Below, in pieces: positions 5,175-6,501 of a stretch of 6,501 nucleotides of DNA. Source of the stretch: 2-01-FULL-41-21 sp038065335 (GTDB taxonomy: Bacteria; Patescibacteriota; Minisyncoccia; 2-02-FULL-40-12; GWA2-44-9); the NCBI GenBank assembly GCA_038065335.1, contig JBBTRD010000017.1, forward strand, positions 1-6,501, given 5' to 3'. The position numbers and the translations under genes are program-made. Under the pieces are notes generated by a model, which saw only the letters and a program-made list of their open reading frames with translations, made no database searches and had not been told where the DNA came from. Position 1 is the stretch's first letter. Every line of letters begins with the position of its first letter.

Positions 5175-6239
5175 CTATTTCTTGAGGTCATAGGTTCCGT
5201 CGGGATTCTTCACGAAAGTCTTGGAATCCTGAAGATTGAGCAAAATGGTATTTTCTTTGACCATGCGCGCATCTTTGACTTTGGCGATAAGAGCGATTCT
5301 AGTCATAGGTTTAGTTGAACTCTTCAAAACATCCATCAAAACATCTTTGACCGTCCCGGCGCGATAGCCCCATTCCGACAAGGCGTACATTCCGCGGCCG
5401 ACAAGAATAAAACGATCATCTTTAATAAGCTCATTATGAACCGTCTGGACGTTGGCTTTCTTATTGCTGAAACCGGAAGCGTTAATTAAGGAAGCAATGT
5501 CGCTGAAGTGTTGAGGTTTAGTTGATTTCTTAAGAACCAAGAAGGCCTTATCGCGAACACCCTTGGGTTTGATTTCAGACCAAGAGGCCAGACCGACTTC
5601 ATTAAAGATATTGGAACCAAGATTTTTAGAAATGGCCATCACCAGATTAATATCCGCTTCCGATAGCGGTTTGCCGGTAGTCGAGAAACTGGGCACGTCA
5701 TGTTTTTGGGCCAAAAAGGCAAAATCGGAATTGGAAACAACGCGATCAACTTTTTCGAGAACCTTAACCAAAGAATCAGCCGTATTAGTAAAGGAAGTCA
5801 AAGTGGCATTACTAACTGCCCAGAAAGAATTAAAATCGTCGTTTTCCGGAAGACGAGCCAGTTCGTTGCTTAGTGACAAAAGGAAGACCAACGAGCTATT
5901 GTTAACGTTGTCGCTATCGCTCCCGCTAAAAGATTTGAAAAGGTCGCGCTCCTGAATGACACCGCCACGTTCGTTTAAAATATCCCGAGCCAAAACAATA
6001 TAACGCTTCACGTCCGAATGATCAGCCGCGACAAGACGAAGCTGGGTCAGAGTTGATTCTTCAATCTGGCGGACACGTTCGCGGGTAATACCGTAGGAAG
6101 CGCCGATTGATTCAAGAGTCTCCTTTTGGCCTGTTTTCAACCCAAAACGACGGGAGATAATATCCTTATTACGAACCGAAGTGTTTTTAAGCAAATCGGC
6201 AACGGTCTTTTTAATATTGACTGCTGTGTTGTTGCCCAT
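5175..6239 (-). CDS. Sigma-70 region 4 / HARE-HTH transcription factor-like protein (354 aa)
   Basis: This is a predicted cytoplasmic DNA-binding protein. Residues about 22-68 match sigma-70 region 4 (DIISRRFGLKTGQKETLESI, then GASYGITRERVRQIEESTL), including the recognition-helix signature RERVRQIE. There is no region 2, so it cannot act as a complete sigma factor by itself. Residues about 229-293 (AFLVLKKSTKPQHFSDIASL ... VQTVHNELIKDDRFILVGRG) match the HARE-HTH winged helix shared with the RNA polymerase delta subunit and eukaryotic ASXL proteins. About 295-352 looks like a second winged helix (MTRIALIAKVKDARMVKENT ... NPDGTYDL). The middle (75-225) is mainly helical and not recognised. 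It may modulate promoter use or bind DNA at regulatory sites. A consensus promoter precedes it. The ATG at 6239 has only a distant AGGA upstream. The membrane protein-ATPase operon follows in the same direction. Confidence 0.82.
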   Translation of the reverse strand: MGNNTAVNIKKTVADLLKNTSVRNKDIISRRFGLKTGQKETLESIGASYGITRERVRQIEESTLTQLRLVAADHSDVKRYIVLARDILNERGGVIQERDLFKSFSGSDSDNVNNSSLVFLLSLSNELARLPENDDFNSFWAVSNATLTSFTNTADSLVKVLEKVDRVVSNSDFAFLAQKHDVPSFSTTGKPLSEADINLVMAISKNLGSNIFNEVGLASWSEIKPKGVRDKAFLVLKKSTKPQHFSDIASLINASGFSNKKANVQTVHNELIKDDRFILVGRGMYALSEWGYRAGTVKDVLMDVLKSSTKPMTRIALIAKVKDARMVKENTILLNLQDSKTFVKNPDGTYDLKK

Positions 6240-6287
6240 AAGTGTCTCTGTTCCTAGGCTTTTGAGGCTTCAGAATGTAGTTATTGA

Positions 6288-6316
6288 ATTATATACTACT
6301 TATAAAAAACCGTCAA
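6288..6316 (-). promoter_or_regulatory. Consensus promoter of the sigma-region-4/HARE gene
   Basis: The minus strand carries TTGACG (6316-6311), a 17-bp spacer and a perfect TATAAT (6293-6288). The start is expected near 6281, giving a leader of about 42 nt. The spacer contains AAGTAGTATA (6301-6292), shared with the promoter region at 5154-5145. The -35 box shares its last base position with the neighbouring palindrome (6316-6396). Confidence 0.85.
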
Positions 6317-6396
6317 CCAAGTATATCAACATCGGTCTGCCTCCGGCTTTTTCCTATTCGCTTCGCGAATAGGTTACCAATGTTGTATTACTTGGT
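6316..6396. repeat. Branched palindrome upstream of the sigma-like gene (element 4)
   Basis: Outer arms ACCAAGTATATCAACAT (6316-6332) and ATGTTGTATTACTTGGT (6380-6396) pair except for a 3-base internal loop. After one mismatch the stem continues as GGT/ACC (6334-6336, 6376-6378). Inside are a small hairpin GCC-TCC-GGC (6339-6347) and a perfect 9-bp hairpin CCTATTCGC-TTC-GCGAATAGG (6353-6373). The layout resembles the 5061-5133 element: outer stem, small CCTCCGG hairpin, longer second hairpin. No coding sequence is supported. Confidence 0.7.
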
Positions 6397-6426
6397 CAAA
6401 TGTGGTTAATTTTTTCAGCCACTGGA

Positions 6427-6497
6427 GGTCCACCCCGCACACAAAGAGGTACCGCCTGACGGCTTCAGAATTTACCTCTTTGTGTGCGGGGTCCACC
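6427..6497. repeat. Perfect 19-bp inverted repeat flanked by 8-bp direct repeats (element 5)
   Basis: CCCCGCACACAAAGAGGTA (6433-6451) and TACCTCTTTGTGTGCGGGG (6473-6491) form a perfect 19-bp stem around a 21-base interior. That interior can make a small GCC-TGAC-GGC hairpin (6454-6463). GGTCCACC occurs as a direct repeat at 6427-6434 and 6490-6497, and CTGG/CCAG further out can also pair. No U-run follows on the minus strand, so it is not a typical terminator. No gene is visible from 6397 to the window end. Confidence 0.75.
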
Positions 6498-6501
6498 AGA
6501 C

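Noticed and set aside
5159..5175. Terminator for the sigma-like gene
   Set aside because: The 5-bp hairpin overlaps the stop codon and is followed on the minus strand by CAAAAAG, not by a U-run.
5563..5955. 130-codon plus-strand frame opposite the sigma-like gene
   Set aside because: It is antisense to a protein with clear sigma region 4 and winged-helix domains, and has no initiation signals.
6427..6497. CRISPR repeat or intrinsic terminator
   Set aside because: There is only one unit, with no spacer array, and no U-run follows the stem on the minus strand, which carries all supported genes.

Overview
The window looks like a chromosomal scaffold from a Candidate Phyla Radiation (Patescibacteria, probably Parcubacteria-like) genome. 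This is inferred from several things together. A membrane protein is paired with a stand-alone VirD4/TraG-like ATPase of a type I associate with CPR genomes. A protein fuses sigma-70 region 4 to HARE-type winged helices. The tRNA gene has no encoded CCA. Shine-Dalgarno sites are largely absent, and intergenic DNA is A+T-rich. TGA is used as a stop, so the TGA=Gly code of some CPR lineages does not apply. A run of 100 Ns marks a scaffold join.

Every gene I can support is on the minus strand, so transcription runs from high to low coordinates. In that order: two palindromic elements (6491-6433 and 6396-6316), a strong promoter, and a sigma-region-4/HARE DNA-binding protein (6239-5175). Next come a weaker promoter and a branched hairpin whose base overlaps the start codon of a membrane protein (5062-3740), followed by the VirD4-like ATPase (3668-2274, interrupted by the N gap). 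A 211-bp multibranched palindrome (2267-2057) lies directly behind the ATPase stop codon. Then comes a self-contained, G+C-richer transcription unit with consensus promoter, strong ribosome binding site, 129-residue protein of unknown function and tandem-hairpin terminator (2028-1491). After it are another large palindrome (1446-1263), a promoter, tRNA-Lys(UUU), and a HTH-LAGLIDADG endonuclease-like gene that starts one base after the tRNA discriminator base. Last are a terminator and the 5' end of aspS, which runs off the left edge.

The membrane protein and the ATPase probably act together at the cell envelope, in DNA or protein translocation; no relaxase, pilin or other conjugation gene is visible. 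The sigma-like protein may regulate local genes: its promoter and that of the membrane-protein operon share the 10-mer AAGTAGTATA around the -10 box.

The most unusual signals are non-coding. Five intergenic spaces hold long inverted repeats, most enclosing smaller hairpins, with different primary sequences. Other notable points are the tRNA-Lys/LAGLIDADG junction flanked by an 8-bp direct repeat, and the moron-like 129-residue gene cassette lying between two palindromes.
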